From assembly GCA_963725395.1 (NCBI GenBank), contig CAVRYH010000012.1, forward strand, positions 216,709-280,708: 64,000 bases of DNA. Direction: 5' to 3'. This document shows, one piece after another, positions 16,755 to 25,116 of the stretch (position 1 is its first letter; each line of letters begins with the position of its first letter). A program made the position numbers and the translations under genes. Below the pieces are notes generated by a model, which was given only the letters and a program-made list of their open reading frames with translations, made no database searches and was not told the origin of the DNA. This stretch comes from Bog-756 sp963725395. GTDB lineage: Bacteria; Actinomycetota; Acidimicrobiia; Acidimicrobiales; RAAP-2.

Positions 16755-18236
16755 TCAGGTGCGCCACACCGGCCGGCTCGACCCCCGGGGGACGAGGATT
16801 GGGTCGGGCCACGCTGGTTGTGTATGCGAAAAGCGGACGGGCGGAGCCAACATGTGGACATCACCTAGGGGGCTGGGTGCGTCATAGGCGGCAGGTTCAC
16901 GAAGACTGTGGTCGTCGTCGCAGCCGGCGAGCGCAGGGTCAACGAGTCCCAATGACCCGCACCACATCGCCGTTCTCGTCAAGTTGACGGTGACGTGCCA
17001 CGAGCCGCCTTCGGTGGCTCGCCTGACCAAGGCGGCCACGGCTCCAATCGCTCCCATGTATCCCGTGATGTAATCGTTGATGAGGAAGGTGACGGGAAAC
17101 CGGGGCTCGGCTGCTGACCCTTCGATCGTCAGAAGCCCGGAGGTCGCCGATCCGTTCATATCGAATCCCCCGCGTCCAGCCCACGGGCCACTCGATCCGT
17201 AGCAGTTCACCGAGACATACACGATTCCGGGGTGCTGTTCTGCCAGGTGTCTGGGTTCGAGGCCGCGACGCGCGAGGGATCCAAGTCGGTAGTTGTCAAC
17301 CACGATGTCGGTATCAGTCAAGAGTGCCTCAGCCCGCTCCTTGCCGGCGGGCTTGTCGAGGTCGATATACGCACTCCGGGAGCCGACGTTGGCCTCGGCA
17401 TAGATAAACTCGTGCTCATAGTCGTTGGGGCGGGTGACGCCTAGGACTTCAGCTCCCTGCTCGGACAAGGTCCGCCCTACTGTCGGGCCGGCGACCGCGT
17501 GGGTGAACGACAGCACCCGGATTCCGTCGAACGGTCGCTCGGCCGCTCCGAACTCCCGAATCGGAGCGTCGCCGATACGTTCCAGGCCTACTACCGGCTG
17601 GGTGGACAGCAGCGATCCCTGCTCGTGGGCTAGCCACTCGTCCGGCGTGCGCACGATGGAGATCGGCAAGCGAGCCGCGCTGGCCATCTCCTCCAATTCG
17701 AGGGCGTCCCAGGTAGCGATCACCTCAGCCACCCTGGCACTGTCAGGTGGCACGTCCAAGAAGCGGCACCACTCGGCAGCCATGTGGGGATAGACGCCCG
17801 TGGCCATCACCCAACGGCCGTCAGCCGTGCGGTAGGGCGAGAACTGGAACGGATTGTCGAAAATGAGGGGATGCGGGGCCGACTCCCCATTCAGTGTCGG
17901 GTGCCAGAAGGCCCCCGGATTGATTGAGTGCACCGCTCGGCGCAGGTCGAGATGGAGGTCCTGTGCGGGTCCGCCTCGATGGCGGTGGAAGGCCACTGCC
18001 GCCACGGCCCCGGCCATGAGCGGGACACCGATGCACGCCCCCAACCGGTGTACTGCCGGCACGATCGGATCCTGCCCGTCGAAAAGGACGGAGCCTCCGA
18101 CTTCCGCCTGAGAAAGGCCGACGTCCGACAGGAGATCGTTGAGATCTTCCAGGGGGTCAAAGATTCCAGACAGAGATTCCTGCGTAACGGTCGAGAGGTC
18201 GGACCCTTGGCGGCCCGCTGTGGCCTTGGGGTTCAC
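16755..18236 (-). CDS. CaiB/BaiF family (class III) CoA-transferase
   Basis: Protein of 493 residues. The class III core starts near residue 236 (FDGIRVLSFTHAVAGP) and includes IVVDNYRLGSLARRG, VYVSVNCYGSSGPWAGRGGF and the likely catalytic Asp D388 in INDYITGYMG. A first part of about 230 residues resembles the C-terminal half of such enzymes (FSPYRTADGRWVMATGVYP), a layout known for some actinobacterial members. It would move CoA between organic acids, as in lipid or terpenoid breakdown. Its GTG start overlaps the TetR stop by four bases (GTGA). Confidence 0.87.
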   Translation of the reverse strand: MNPKATAGRQGSDLSTVTQESLSGIFDPLEDLNDLLSDVGLSQAEVGGSVLFDGQDPIVPAVHRLGACIGVPLMAGAVAAVAFHRHRGGPAQDLHLDLRRAVHSINPGAFWHPTLNGESAPHPLIFDNPFQFSPYRTADGRWVMATGVYPHMAAEWCRFLDVPPDSARVAEVIATWDALELEEMASAARLPISIVRTPDEWLAHEQGSLLSTQPVVGLERIGDAPIREFGAAERPFDGIRVLSFTHAVAGPTVGRTLSEQGAEVLGVTRPNDYEHEFIYAEANVGSRSAYIDLDKPAGKERAEALLTDTDIVVDNYRLGSLARRGLEPRHLAEQHPGIVYVSVNCYGSSGPWAGRGGFDMNGSATSGLLTIEGSAAEPRFPVTFLINDYITGYMGAIGAVAALVRRATEGGSWHVTVNLTRTAMWCGSLGLVDPALAGCDDDHSLREPAAYDAPSPLGDVHMLAPPVRFSHTQPAWPDPILVPRGSSRPVWRT

Positions 18237-18886
18237 TGGGGAGAATCTTCTCTACGAGAGATGGCGACCGATTCGGACCGTACGGAGAAGTGTCGCAGCA
18301 ACGCCATCACGGCGCGGGGTCCGAGGTCTGCGTGGACTGTCGCGCCGGCGGCAGAGTCGGTCAGCACTTGGATGTCGCTGCCCTCTGTGACCGCGACGAT
18401 CATGTTGACCAGTTCATTTACCGGAAGGGTCGGAATCCGTTCCGCTCGCTCAAGCGCTTCGGCTACGAGGACGGCCAGTTCGGATCTGACGCGCAGCTCA
18501 TGTTCGACAAGGAGCGCCGCTACATCCGGTTGACGGATGGCATGCAACGAGAACTCCGTGGAGACGAGCGTCCACTGTCGGTCGATCTCGGGGTGCGGGA
18601 ACGAGTACTGTCGCCATTGGGGCTCCTCGGTCGCGAGCACATCGTCATCCGGCATGGCGCGACGAATCCACTCTGCTCGCCGCTCCCAGCTGCGGCTGAG
18701 GAGCGCCAGGAACAGGGCCTCCTTGTTGCCAAAGTTCGAGTAAAAGGCACCCTTTGTCAACTCCGCTCGGGCGCAAATGTCGGGTATGGACGTCGCCCCG
18801 AAGCCCTTCTCGGCGAACAGCTCCATCGCTGAATCGAGCAGTTTCGTGACTGTTATGGGTCTGCGTTTCGTGATCCCCCGGGGCAT
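18233..18886 (-). CDS. TetR/AcrR family transcriptional regulator
   Basis: Regulator of 217 residues with an N-terminal TetR helix-turn-helix: LLDSAMELFAEKGFGATSI, then ICARAELTKGAFYSNFGNKEAL. The remaining part is the ligand-binding, dimerising domain. It overlaps and probably controls the CoA-transferase gene behind it. Its upstream region carries a 16-base palindrome and an extra half-site at 18902-18934, likely its own operator. Confidence 0.9.
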   Translation of the reverse strand: MPRGITKRRPITVTKLLDSAMELFAEKGFGATSIPDICARAELTKGAFYSNFGNKEALFLALLSRSWERRAEWIRRAMPDDDVLATEEPQWRQYSFPHPEIDRQWTLVSTEFSLHAIRQPDVAALLVEHELRVRSELAVLVAEALERAERIPTLPVNELVNMIVAVTEGSDIQVLTDSAAGATVHADLGPRAVMALLRHFSVRSESVAISRREDSPQ

Positions 18887-18901
18887 ACAGCCACTTTATA
18901 G

Positions 18902-18934
18902 AATACCGTCAGGAATGCAATACCGGACGGTATT
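18902..18934. promoter_or_regulatory. candidate operator of the adjacent TetR regulator
   Basis: AATACCG-GA-CGGTATT (18919-18934) is a perfect inverted repeat. A further half-site AATACCGTC at 18902-18910 pairs with GACGGTATT at 18926-18934. All lie 15-48 bases upstream of the TetR start codon, where autoregulation would act. Confidence 0.6.
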
Positions 18935-19261
18935 ATTTCGAGGATCCGGAATCTCCGTCAGCTGCTGGGACGGGTTCCGGGTCGGTCCGTGGTGTCCCAT
19001 CCAGGCCGCCCCCCGGAAGACTTCTTCACCGTCGGGCCTCCGGTCACGCTGGCTTCGCCCCTGGTTCTGTGCCGGTGGCCATGCGTCCGGTGCAACCCTG
19101 CCGTTCTGAAGTGGGGACTGGCGCGAGATGTTCGCAGATAGGGTTCGAGGTTTCCCGCATCGCAATTGTCGGTCGGACTCCGTTCAGAGCGGGACGCTCT
19201 TGCCGCAGGAAAGAGGAAATCCCCAGTGCGCCGTCCACAGCCCGCGAAATGCTCGGAAATG

Positions 19262-19900
19262 CTATTTCACGGCGGTCTGCGCACTGTATTCCGCTCCCGA
19301 CCAATGCATCAGTGCTTTCAAAGCGGCAACATGCGCCTCGACGTCAGCCCCTCCCGCGAGTGCTTGTTGGGCCACGAACCCAAGCGTGATGGAAGTCAGC
19401 AGCTCTGCAACTGCTTGAGGATCCGCCCCCGGATCAAAGGTCCCGCCAGCCTGCCATCGCTTCGCGGCGTCAGCGAATAGTTTTCGCAAGCCGGCATAGG
19501 AAGTTCGTGTGGCCGTTCTAAGTTCCGGATTGCTCTGGGAGTGACTCCAGCCATGTAGGGCGACGAGCAACCGGTCGATGTCATCCTTCTTGTACCGGCC
19601 AAAGCCGACAACAGCTCGGAGCACCTGTCCAACCAACTCGGGGAGTGGCGGTGGCTCAGTGGTAGCGAGTACCGGAGCAAGATCGTCCGCCATTGCCGCT
19701 GTCCCCTCGGCCACGACTGCATTGATGATCTGATCCTTGCCCTTGAAATAGCCGTAGACGGCACCCGTCGAAAGTCCGGAGCGGGCGATGATCATCTCCA
19801 TCGATACGGCTTCGAGACCATGTTCTTGTAGGCAGGCACGGGCTGCATCGAGAACCTGCTCTTGACGGGCGCGACGTCGTTCAGTAGTCAGCCTGGGCAT
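19262..19900 (-). CDS. TetR/AcrR family transcriptional regulator
   Basis: Regulator of 212 residues. Helix-turn-helix: VLDAARACLQEHGLEAVSM, then IIARSGLSTGAVYGYFKGKD. The C-terminal domain is typical of TetR regulators of efflux or catabolic genes. It is divergent from the AttH-like gene at 20003, with about 100 bases between starts that hold a clear sigma-70 promoter. It probably represses that gene and the membrane-protein gene behind it. Confidence 0.9.
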   Translation of the reverse strand: MPRLTTERRRARQEQVLDAARACLQEHGLEAVSMEMIIARSGLSTGAVYGYFKGKDQIINAVVAEGTAAMADDLAPVLATTEPPPLPELVGQVLRAVVGFGRYKKDDIDRLLVALHGWSHSQSNPELRTATRTSYAGLRKLFADAAKRWQAGGTFDPGADPQAVAELLTSITLGFVAQQALAGGADVEAHVAALKALMHWSGAEYSAQTAVK

Positions 19901-19937
19901 GACGAGAAGCTAGCACAAAACGAACGAATATTCCATC

Positions 19938-19966
19938 TTGACACCGTCAGGTTGCTCTCATATCCT
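19938..19966 (+). promoter_or_regulatory. sigma-70-type promoter for the AttH-like gene
   Basis: TTGACA (19938-19943) and TATCCT (19961-19966) are separated by 17 bases, close to the consensus for vegetative sigma factors. Transcription would begin near 19973, about 30 bases before the start codon at 20003. Related sequences containing AACGAAC and ATTCC occur before the -35 (about 19918-19934) and again after the -10 (about 19969-19981); they could be TetR contact sites. Confidence 0.65.
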
Positions 19967-20002
19967 AAAAACGAACATTCCTTCCCTTTAGGAGGCAGGA
20001 CC

Positions 20003-21088
20003 ATGACTACCACCACGACACATCTGGCGGGTCGGGCGACGAGCGATGCCGATTACAAGCGCCTGGGCCTTTCCAAGGACTCCGTCGCCCCGTGGGAGGA
20101 TGGCGCCCGCACCGACGGCGGGCGTGGCACCTTCGAGTGGTGGTACTTCGACGCCCACCTCGACGACGGCGCGGCGCTCGTCGTCATGTTCATGAACAAG
20201 GATGTGACCGAGCCACAGAAGCCCCTTGACCCGCTAGTGCGCATCAACCTCGACTTGCCCGGCGGCCGAAGTCTGCAAAAGACGCAACACTATGCACCCG
20301 AGGACTATTCGGCTGGGACCGAAAACGCCGACGTGCGCATCGCCGGAAACCACTTCGCAGGTGACCTCCACCGCTACCGCATCACGGCCGCTATCGACGA
20401 GGTGAGCGTCGACGTGACCCTCACCGGCCAAGTCCCCTCGTGGCGACCGGGAACTGGCTATGTCTATTTCGGCGCCGACCGGTCGCGTGAGTTCGCTTGG
20501 CTGCCGTCTGTTCCGCAGGGCACCGTCGAAGTGCGCTACCTCGTCGATGACAAGGTTCACGAGACCGTCGGCATTGGTTATCACGACCACAACTGGGGAA
20601 ACACCGCCCTCTCCAAGCTCATCCACGACTGGTACTGGGCTCGCGGGCAGGCGGGACCGTACTCCGTGATCACGGCGTACGAGACGGCACACAAGAAGTT
20701 CGGATACGCACCCATCGTGAGTTTCATGCTCGCCAAAGATGGACGCATTGTTGTGGGTGATGCCACCAAGGTCGCCTTCTCCCGCGAGGGCATCTACACC
20801 GACAAGCAAACTGGGAAGCCCGTCGCCAACGTGTTGCGCTACAGCTATGAAGACGGGGACGACCGCTACGTTGTGACCTACACGCGGGAGGAAGACCTCT
20901 CCATAAACAGGATGATCGAAGGCGTCCACGGGATCAAGCGGCTCGCAGCGACGCTGGTCGGCTTTGACGCCGCCTACCTTCGCTTCAGCGGCGAATGCCG
21001 AGTGCAGTACTTCCGCGCAGACGCACTTGTCGAGGAGTTTGCGGACAAGGCGATCTGGGAGCTCATGTATTTCGGGCATGCACGGTGA
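20003..21088 (+). CDS. AttH/CrtC-like lipocalin-type hydrolase family protein
   Basis: Protein of 361 residues with EWWYFDAHLDDG at 45-56, the signature of the AttH/carotenoid 1,2-hydratase (CrtC) fold, two linked lipocalin-like beta-barrels. GIGYHDHNWGN in the middle is a second family motif. Relatives hydrate or cyclise isoprenoid or hydroxylated lipids, but many have no known activity. The ATG at 20003 follows AGGAGG by seven bases, and a good promoter lies upstream. A membrane-protein gene follows. A broken paralogue lies at 16369-16606. Confidence 0.8.
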   Translation: MTTTTTHLAGRATSDADYKRLGLSKDSVAPWEDGARTDGGRGTFEWWYFDAHLDDGAALVVMFMNKDVTEPQKPLDPLVRINLDLPGGRSLQKTQHYAPEDYSAGTENADVRIAGNHFAGDLHRYRITAAIDEVSVDVTLTGQVPSWRPGTGYVYFGADRSREFAWLPSVPQGTVEVRYLVDDKVHETVGIGYHDHNWGNTALSKLIHDWYWARGQAGPYSVITAYETAHKKFGYAPIVSFMLAKDGRIVVGDATKVAFSREGIYTDKQTGKPVANVLRYSYEDGDDRYVVTYTREEDLSINRMIEGVHGIKRLAATLVGFDAAYLRFSGECRVQYFRADALVEEFADKAIWELMYFGHAR

Positions 21089-21185
21089 GCGCGCACCGTT
21101 TGCCATTTGCAATGGGAGCGCGCGTCCCACCAGAAGACATCTTTGAGCACTGATTCCGGCTCCGTCGAAACAGCAAGGCTAGATC

Positions 21186-22562
21186 ATGATTTCTCCTAAT
21201 CAGGTAGTGGGCAAAGTGCCCGATGCCGTACCTCGAGTCCACGCGTCAACCCTGCTTCGGGTGCGCAATGTGTGGCTTGCCCCAATCATCTTGGCGGCAG
21301 TCCTGATGTTCTTGATGACGCTCTTTTACATTGGCGCCATCGTCAACCCGGCGGGACACCTGAGCGGGTTACCTGCGACACTGGTAAACGAAGATAGTGG
21401 GGGATCCATACATGGAACCCAGGTCAACTTCGGGGCCAAGGTGGCTTCGGAATTGCTGCACTCGCACGACGTAACGAGCCGGCTCTCACTGAAGGAGGAA
21501 TCGTCCGCCCAGGCCAAGACCCAACTAAATAGCAACAATGCCTTTGCCGCCATCGTGATCCCTTCCAACTTCACCGCATCCTTGCTGTCCGCCTACGGGC
21601 TGACATCCACGTCCGCCAGCACGCCGACGGTGGAACTGCAGACCAACCCGCGAGCGGGAGGTACCGGGGTAGAGCTCGCCACCGGCGTCGCCCAGCCGGC
21701 CCTGCATCACGTGTCGCTCGCAATCGGAAGCAACCTCTCGGAGGAGGCCACCAAGTTCGGCAGTACCCCGGAAGGCGGGATTAGTCCCTCTAATCCCATC
21801 ACAGTGACGACCAGCGAGTTCCGCTCGGTCCCACCGAATTCGGCACTCGGGCTGAGCGCTTTCTACATCTCGCTCCTGGCGCTCATGTGTGGGTTCCTGG
21901 GAGCTGTTCTCGTCAACTCCAGTATCGACGCTGCCTTGGGCTACGGCACCAGCGAGATCGGCCCCAGATGGAGGCAGCGGATGCCGGTCGCCATCAGTCG
22001 GTGGCAAACTCTTCTCACTAAGTGGTCGGTGGCGCTGGTCACCGTCCCCATCTTGACCGCCATCCTTCTCTTGGTCGCCGTCGGGCTCCTGCATATGAAT
22101 GCTCCTTATGTTGGCGAACTCTGGCTCTTCACGTCATTTGCGGGACTTGCGATCGCGGCTGGCACGCTTGCCCTATTCGCCGCCTTCGGTTCGCTCGGAC
22201 AACTGCTGGCAATGCTTCTGTTCGTCTACCTTGCCTTGGCTTCCTCGGGTGGCACCATCCCAGTGCAGGCACTGCCATCCTTTTTCCGCTTCGCCGCCAG
22301 CTTCGAGCCGCTCCGGCAAGTGCTCGGTGGAGTGCGGGCAATTCTCTACTTCAATGCCCAGGGAGACGCGGGACTCACACGGGGCCTCGTTCTCACCGCC
22401 ATCGGGCTTGTCTTCTGGGTCCTGGTCGGGACTGCAGTAACCAAATGGTACGACCGGAGAGGCATGGATCGCATCAGCCCAGAGGTACTCGAGATCGTGC
22501 AGCGATCCGCTCGGTCCTATATCGCGAATACCGAATCGGGGAGCAGCTTACGATCTCAGTGA
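21186..22562 (+). CDS. YhgE/Pip-like (DUF3533-type) multi-pass membrane protein
   Basis: Protein of 458 residues. One membrane helix near residues 31-52 is followed by an extracytoplasmic domain of about 170 residues with LVNEDSGGSIHGTQVNFG, then five or six further helices (from about 225 to 420). This plan matches YhgE/Pip and DUF3533 proteins, relatives of ABC-2 permeases that lack an ATPase, some of which act in lipid or small-molecule export. It lies about 100 bases behind the AttH-like gene on the same strand, so the two may handle one lipid-like compound. Confidence 0.75.
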   Translation: MISPNQVVGKVPDAVPRVHASTLLRVRNVWLAPIILAAVLMFLMTLFYIGAIVNPAGHLSGLPATLVNEDSGGSIHGTQVNFGAKVASELLHSHDVTSRLSLKEESSAQAKTQLNSNNAFAAIVIPSNFTASLLSAYGLTSTSASTPTVELQTNPRAGGTGVELATGVAQPALHHVSLAIGSNLSEEATKFGSTPEGGISPSNPITVTTSEFRSVPPNSALGLSAFYISLLALMCGFLGAVLVNSSIDAALGYGTSEIGPRWRQRMPVAISRWQTLLTKWSVALVTVPILTAILLLVAVGLLHMNAPYVGELWLFTSFAGLAIAAGTLALFAAFGSLGQLLAMLLFVYLALASSGGTIPVQALPSFFRFAASFEPLRQVLGGVRAILYFNAQGDAGLTRGLVLTAIGLVFWVLVGTAVTKWYDRRGMDRISPEVLEIVQRSARSYIANTESGSSLRSQ

Positions 22563-22999
22563 TCGGTGCCAGTCAAACGTGTCTCCCTGGAAGCGAACGG
22601 CCGTAGCCGCCCTGCGCCCACTGCTGCTCCGTCGAACGGTCGGCGCAGAGTCGCCGTGACTGAAAAGGCGCGGGAAGAATCAAGGATCAATCGCTTGGTC
22701 AGGCGAGGTCAGAGCCAGTGGCCGAATCGGGCCCAGGGCCGGAATCCGGTTGGCGCTGGATTGGACTTACCCGCGGTCAAGTACTTGTGTACACAGCAAT
22801 GTGGGGAATCGGGACCAATAGCGTGGGAAATGGCTCTGACCCGGGCGCAGTGACCCAGGTCAAGTGAGTTATGTCGGTAGCCAACCAGCCAACCAACCAA
22901 CCAACCAAGACCACCCGGGCTTGAGCGCCCGGCGGCACTCGAGCGCATCTCGGTTAGCAACTGGCGCGTGGAACCACCCGCGAGTTACCGGGTCCGGAC
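22563..22999. other. intergenic region with CCAA tandem repeat
   Basis: Between the membrane-protein and TetR genes I see no convincing gene. It contains a short tandem CCAA tract at about 22882-22908. Short open frames here lack family features and start signals. Confidence 0.5.
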
Positions 23000-23602
23000 T
23001 CAGCTCCTTCCGGGGGAGTGTGGCGAGGCGTCACGGGCCACGGGGTTGATCGCCGTGCGCAAAACATCGAGCGCTTCGTACATGAGGGAACGAAAGTCGG
23101 CCGGCCCATCCGTATGGGCCCAGCGTTCGAATGCGGTCTGGAATACCGCTACTCCCGCCTGGGCGGTCAGGCCCGCCCCTGATTCCGGGACACCTCGCAA
23201 TTGGAGTGCCACTCCAATTGCATCCTTCAGGGCGACCATCTTGATCATCTCGCGCTCTTGAAGATCGCTCGACGACTCGATGAGCCGTTGTCGGGCTCTG
23301 GCCCCCCCACCGATCTCGGTGATTGCGCTGCCGGCAGCCGCCAATGCGGCGATGACGACATCGATCGGGGTGACGTGCACTGGGGCGGTGGCCACTGCGT
23401 CGACTACGGCGTCCTGAAAAGCGGGGGCACCGGAGAAGAGCACCTCGCGTTTGTCGTCGAAGTACCGGAAGAACGTGCGCTTCGTGAGCCCGGCCCGTTC
23501 GGCTATCTCTGCCACCGTCACGTGTTCGAACCCGCGTTCGATGTAGAGCTCGTATGCGGCTCGGGTCAGCCTGGCCTGGGCCCCTGCCTCCCAACGTGGC
23601 AT
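23000..23602 (-). CDS. TetR family regulator of the divergent SDR gene (module 1)
   Basis: Regulator of 200 residues starting MPRWEAGAQARLTRAAYELY with helix-turn-helix VAEIAERAGLTKRTFFRYFDDKREVL. An open frame reaches further upstream, but similarity begins at ATG 23602. It is divergent from an SDR gene at 23722. Two GATGACA-type inverted repeats lie between them. The whole arrangement is duplicated at 49576-51122, whose regulator begins MARWEPGARERL and shares the recognition-helix sequence FFRYF. Confidence 0.9.
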   Translation of the reverse strand: MPRWEAGAQARLTRAAYELYIERGFEHVTVAEIAERAGLTKRTFFRYFDDKREVLFSGAPAFQDAVVDAVATAPVHVTPIDVVIAALAAAGSAITEIGGGARARQRLIESSSDLQEREMIKMVALKDAIGVALQLRGVPESGAGLTAQAGVAVFQTAFERWAHTDGPADFRSLMYEALDVLRTAINPVARDASPHSPGRS

Positions 23603-23625
23603 GTCACCGATCGTAGGGGATGGGT

Positions 23626-23677
23626 GATGACACGCAGTGCCATCCCTGATATGGTGCCGATGACACCCAATGTCATC
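23626..23677. promoter_or_regulatory. two tandem TetR operators, module 1
   Basis: Site A (23626-23644) reads GATGACA-CGCAG-TGCCATC with one arm mismatch. Site B (23659-23677) reads GATGACA-CCCAA-TGTCATC, perfect. Centres are 33 bases apart, about three helical turns. They fill the divergent gap between the TetR and SDR genes. Confidence 0.65.
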
Positions 23678-23721
23678 AGGCCTCGCACGCCTGCCCGCGC
23701 TCCAACCCACAGGGAGTCCCA

Positions 23722-24627
23722 ATGCGAGTATTCATCACCGGCGCATCCGGCCACCTCGGCTCTGTCATCATCCCCGAACTGATCGGCGCAGGTCACGAAG
23801 TAGTCGGCCTCGCCCGCTCGGACGCCTCCGCCACCGCGGTCCAGGCACTCGGCGCCGATGTGCACCGTGGCTCGCTCGACGATCTCGACGGCCTGCGGGA
23901 AGCGGCGAGGGCCTCGGACGGCATCATCCACCTGGCGTTCAAGCATGACGAGATGAACGCCGGTGACCTCGAGGGGCCATTGGGAGCCGATCTCTCGGCC
24001 ATCGAGGCGATGGGCGAAGCGTTGGCCGGCACCGGCAAGGCGTTCGTCGGGACCTCGGGAACCATTCCCCTCGCTTTTGGGGGCGTAGAGGGGGTGGGAG
24101 CCGAAACCGACATCCTGCCCGCCGGCCCTCGCATCGACGCCGAAAATGCCGTGATCGCCTTTGCTGACCGCGGAATCCGGTCCTCCGTCGTGCGACCCCC
24201 TCCCCTGGTGCACAGCCAGTTCGACCACAGCGGCTACACGCCGGCCCTGATCTCGTTCGCCCGAGCCAAGGGTAAGGCCGGCTACCCCGGTGAGGGCTCG
24301 AATCGTTGGCCCGCCGTGCACTCTTTGGATTTGGCGCACCTCTACCGCCTCGCGCTCGAAGGTGCCCCAGCGGGGACCCGTCTGCACGCCGTCGCCGATG
24401 AGGGGGTGCCACTGAAGGAGATCGCCGAAGTGATCGGAAGCAATCTGGGTGTGCCAGTAGTCAGCATTCCGCCAGAGGAGATCGTCGACTATTTCGACTT
24501 CCTGGCTTTCTTCATCTCCTTGGACAATCCGGCTTCGAGTGCGCGCACCCAAGAGCTGCTGGACTGGCATCCAATACATCCCGGACTGATCGACGACCTC
24601 AACCAAGGTCACTACTTTCGAGTCTGA
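23722..24627 (+). CDS. NAD-dependent epimerase/dehydratase-type (extended SDR) oxidoreductase
   Basis: Protein of 301 residues with an N-terminal Rossmann motif (MRVFITGASGHLGS), the layout of extended or atypical SDRs acting on nucleotide sugars or small carbonyl compounds. The usual YxxxK pair is not evident, so it may be an atypical, NmrA-like or reductase member. WPAVHSLDLAHLYRLALE in the second half is shared with the paralogue at 49576. It is controlled with, and probably by, the divergent TetR gene, and followed 40 bases later by a small ABM-like gene. Confidence 0.85.
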   Translation: MRVFITGASGHLGSVIIPELIGAGHEVVGLARSDASATAVQALGADVHRGSLDDLDGLREAARASDGIIHLAFKHDEMNAGDLEGPLGADLSAIEAMGEALAGTGKAFVGTSGTIPLAFGGVEGVGAETDILPAGPRIDAENAVIAFADRGIRSSVVRPPPLVHSQFDHSGYTPALISFARAKGKAGYPGEGSNRWPAVHSLDLAHLYRLALEGAPAGTRLHAVADEGVPLKEIAEVIGSNLGVPVVSIPPEEIVDYFDFLAFFISLDNPASSARTQELLDWHPIHPGLIDDLNQGHYFRV

Positions 24628-24667
24628 ATGGCCGACGGGGGACGTCAGTGATCGAAAGGAGGGTCGA

Positions 24668-25075
24668 ATGTCCGTGCTCATCGTCGCATCCCGGCTCCGG
24701 CTGAGCGACGCGCGCCACCGCGGGAAGTTCCTGAAGGCTGCTACAGCGGCCATCGAGCAGGCCGCTGCTTCCTCGGGAAATCTTGGTACAGAGGTACTTC
24801 CGCAGGCCAACGACGTCTACTGGACGCGAACCGCCTGGAACGATCGAGACTCCATGGTGGCATTCATGACCGCCGAACCCCACCTCGGAATGATGGGGAG
24901 CCTGGACGAGTGGTGCGATGAGGCTTCATTCGTCGAGTGGGAGCAGCCGACACCACAATTTCCCGAATGGTCAGTGGCTTACGATCGGCTCGTCCGCGAC
25001 GGACGATCGCCGACGCTGAGCCGGCCCTCCCCTGACCATGAGGAGCGGTCCTTTCCTCCGGTTGTCGAGAGGTAA
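24668..25075 (+). CDS. small antibiotic-monooxygenase-like (dimeric alpha-beta barrel) protein
   Basis: Protein of 135 residues beginning MSVLIVASRLRLSDARHRGKF, with WTRTAWNDRDSMVAFM and HLGMMGSLDEWCDEASFV. Length and pattern suit the dimeric alpha-beta-barrel families (ABM or DUF3291-like) that often accompany SDR enzymes. Its ATG is preceded by AGGAGG, and it follows the SDR gene closely, so the two are probably one operon. The activity is unknown. Confidence 0.65.
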   Translation: MSVLIVASRLRLSDARHRGKFLKAATAAIEQAAASSGNLGTEVLPQANDVYWTRTAWNDRDSMVAFMTAEPHLGMMGSLDEWCDEASFVEWEQPTPQFPEWSVAYDRLVRDGRSPTLSRPSPDHEERSFPPVVER

Positions 25076-25116
25076 CTGGGGCGACGAAACGCTGTGTACT
25101 CCTGACGACGTGCGGA

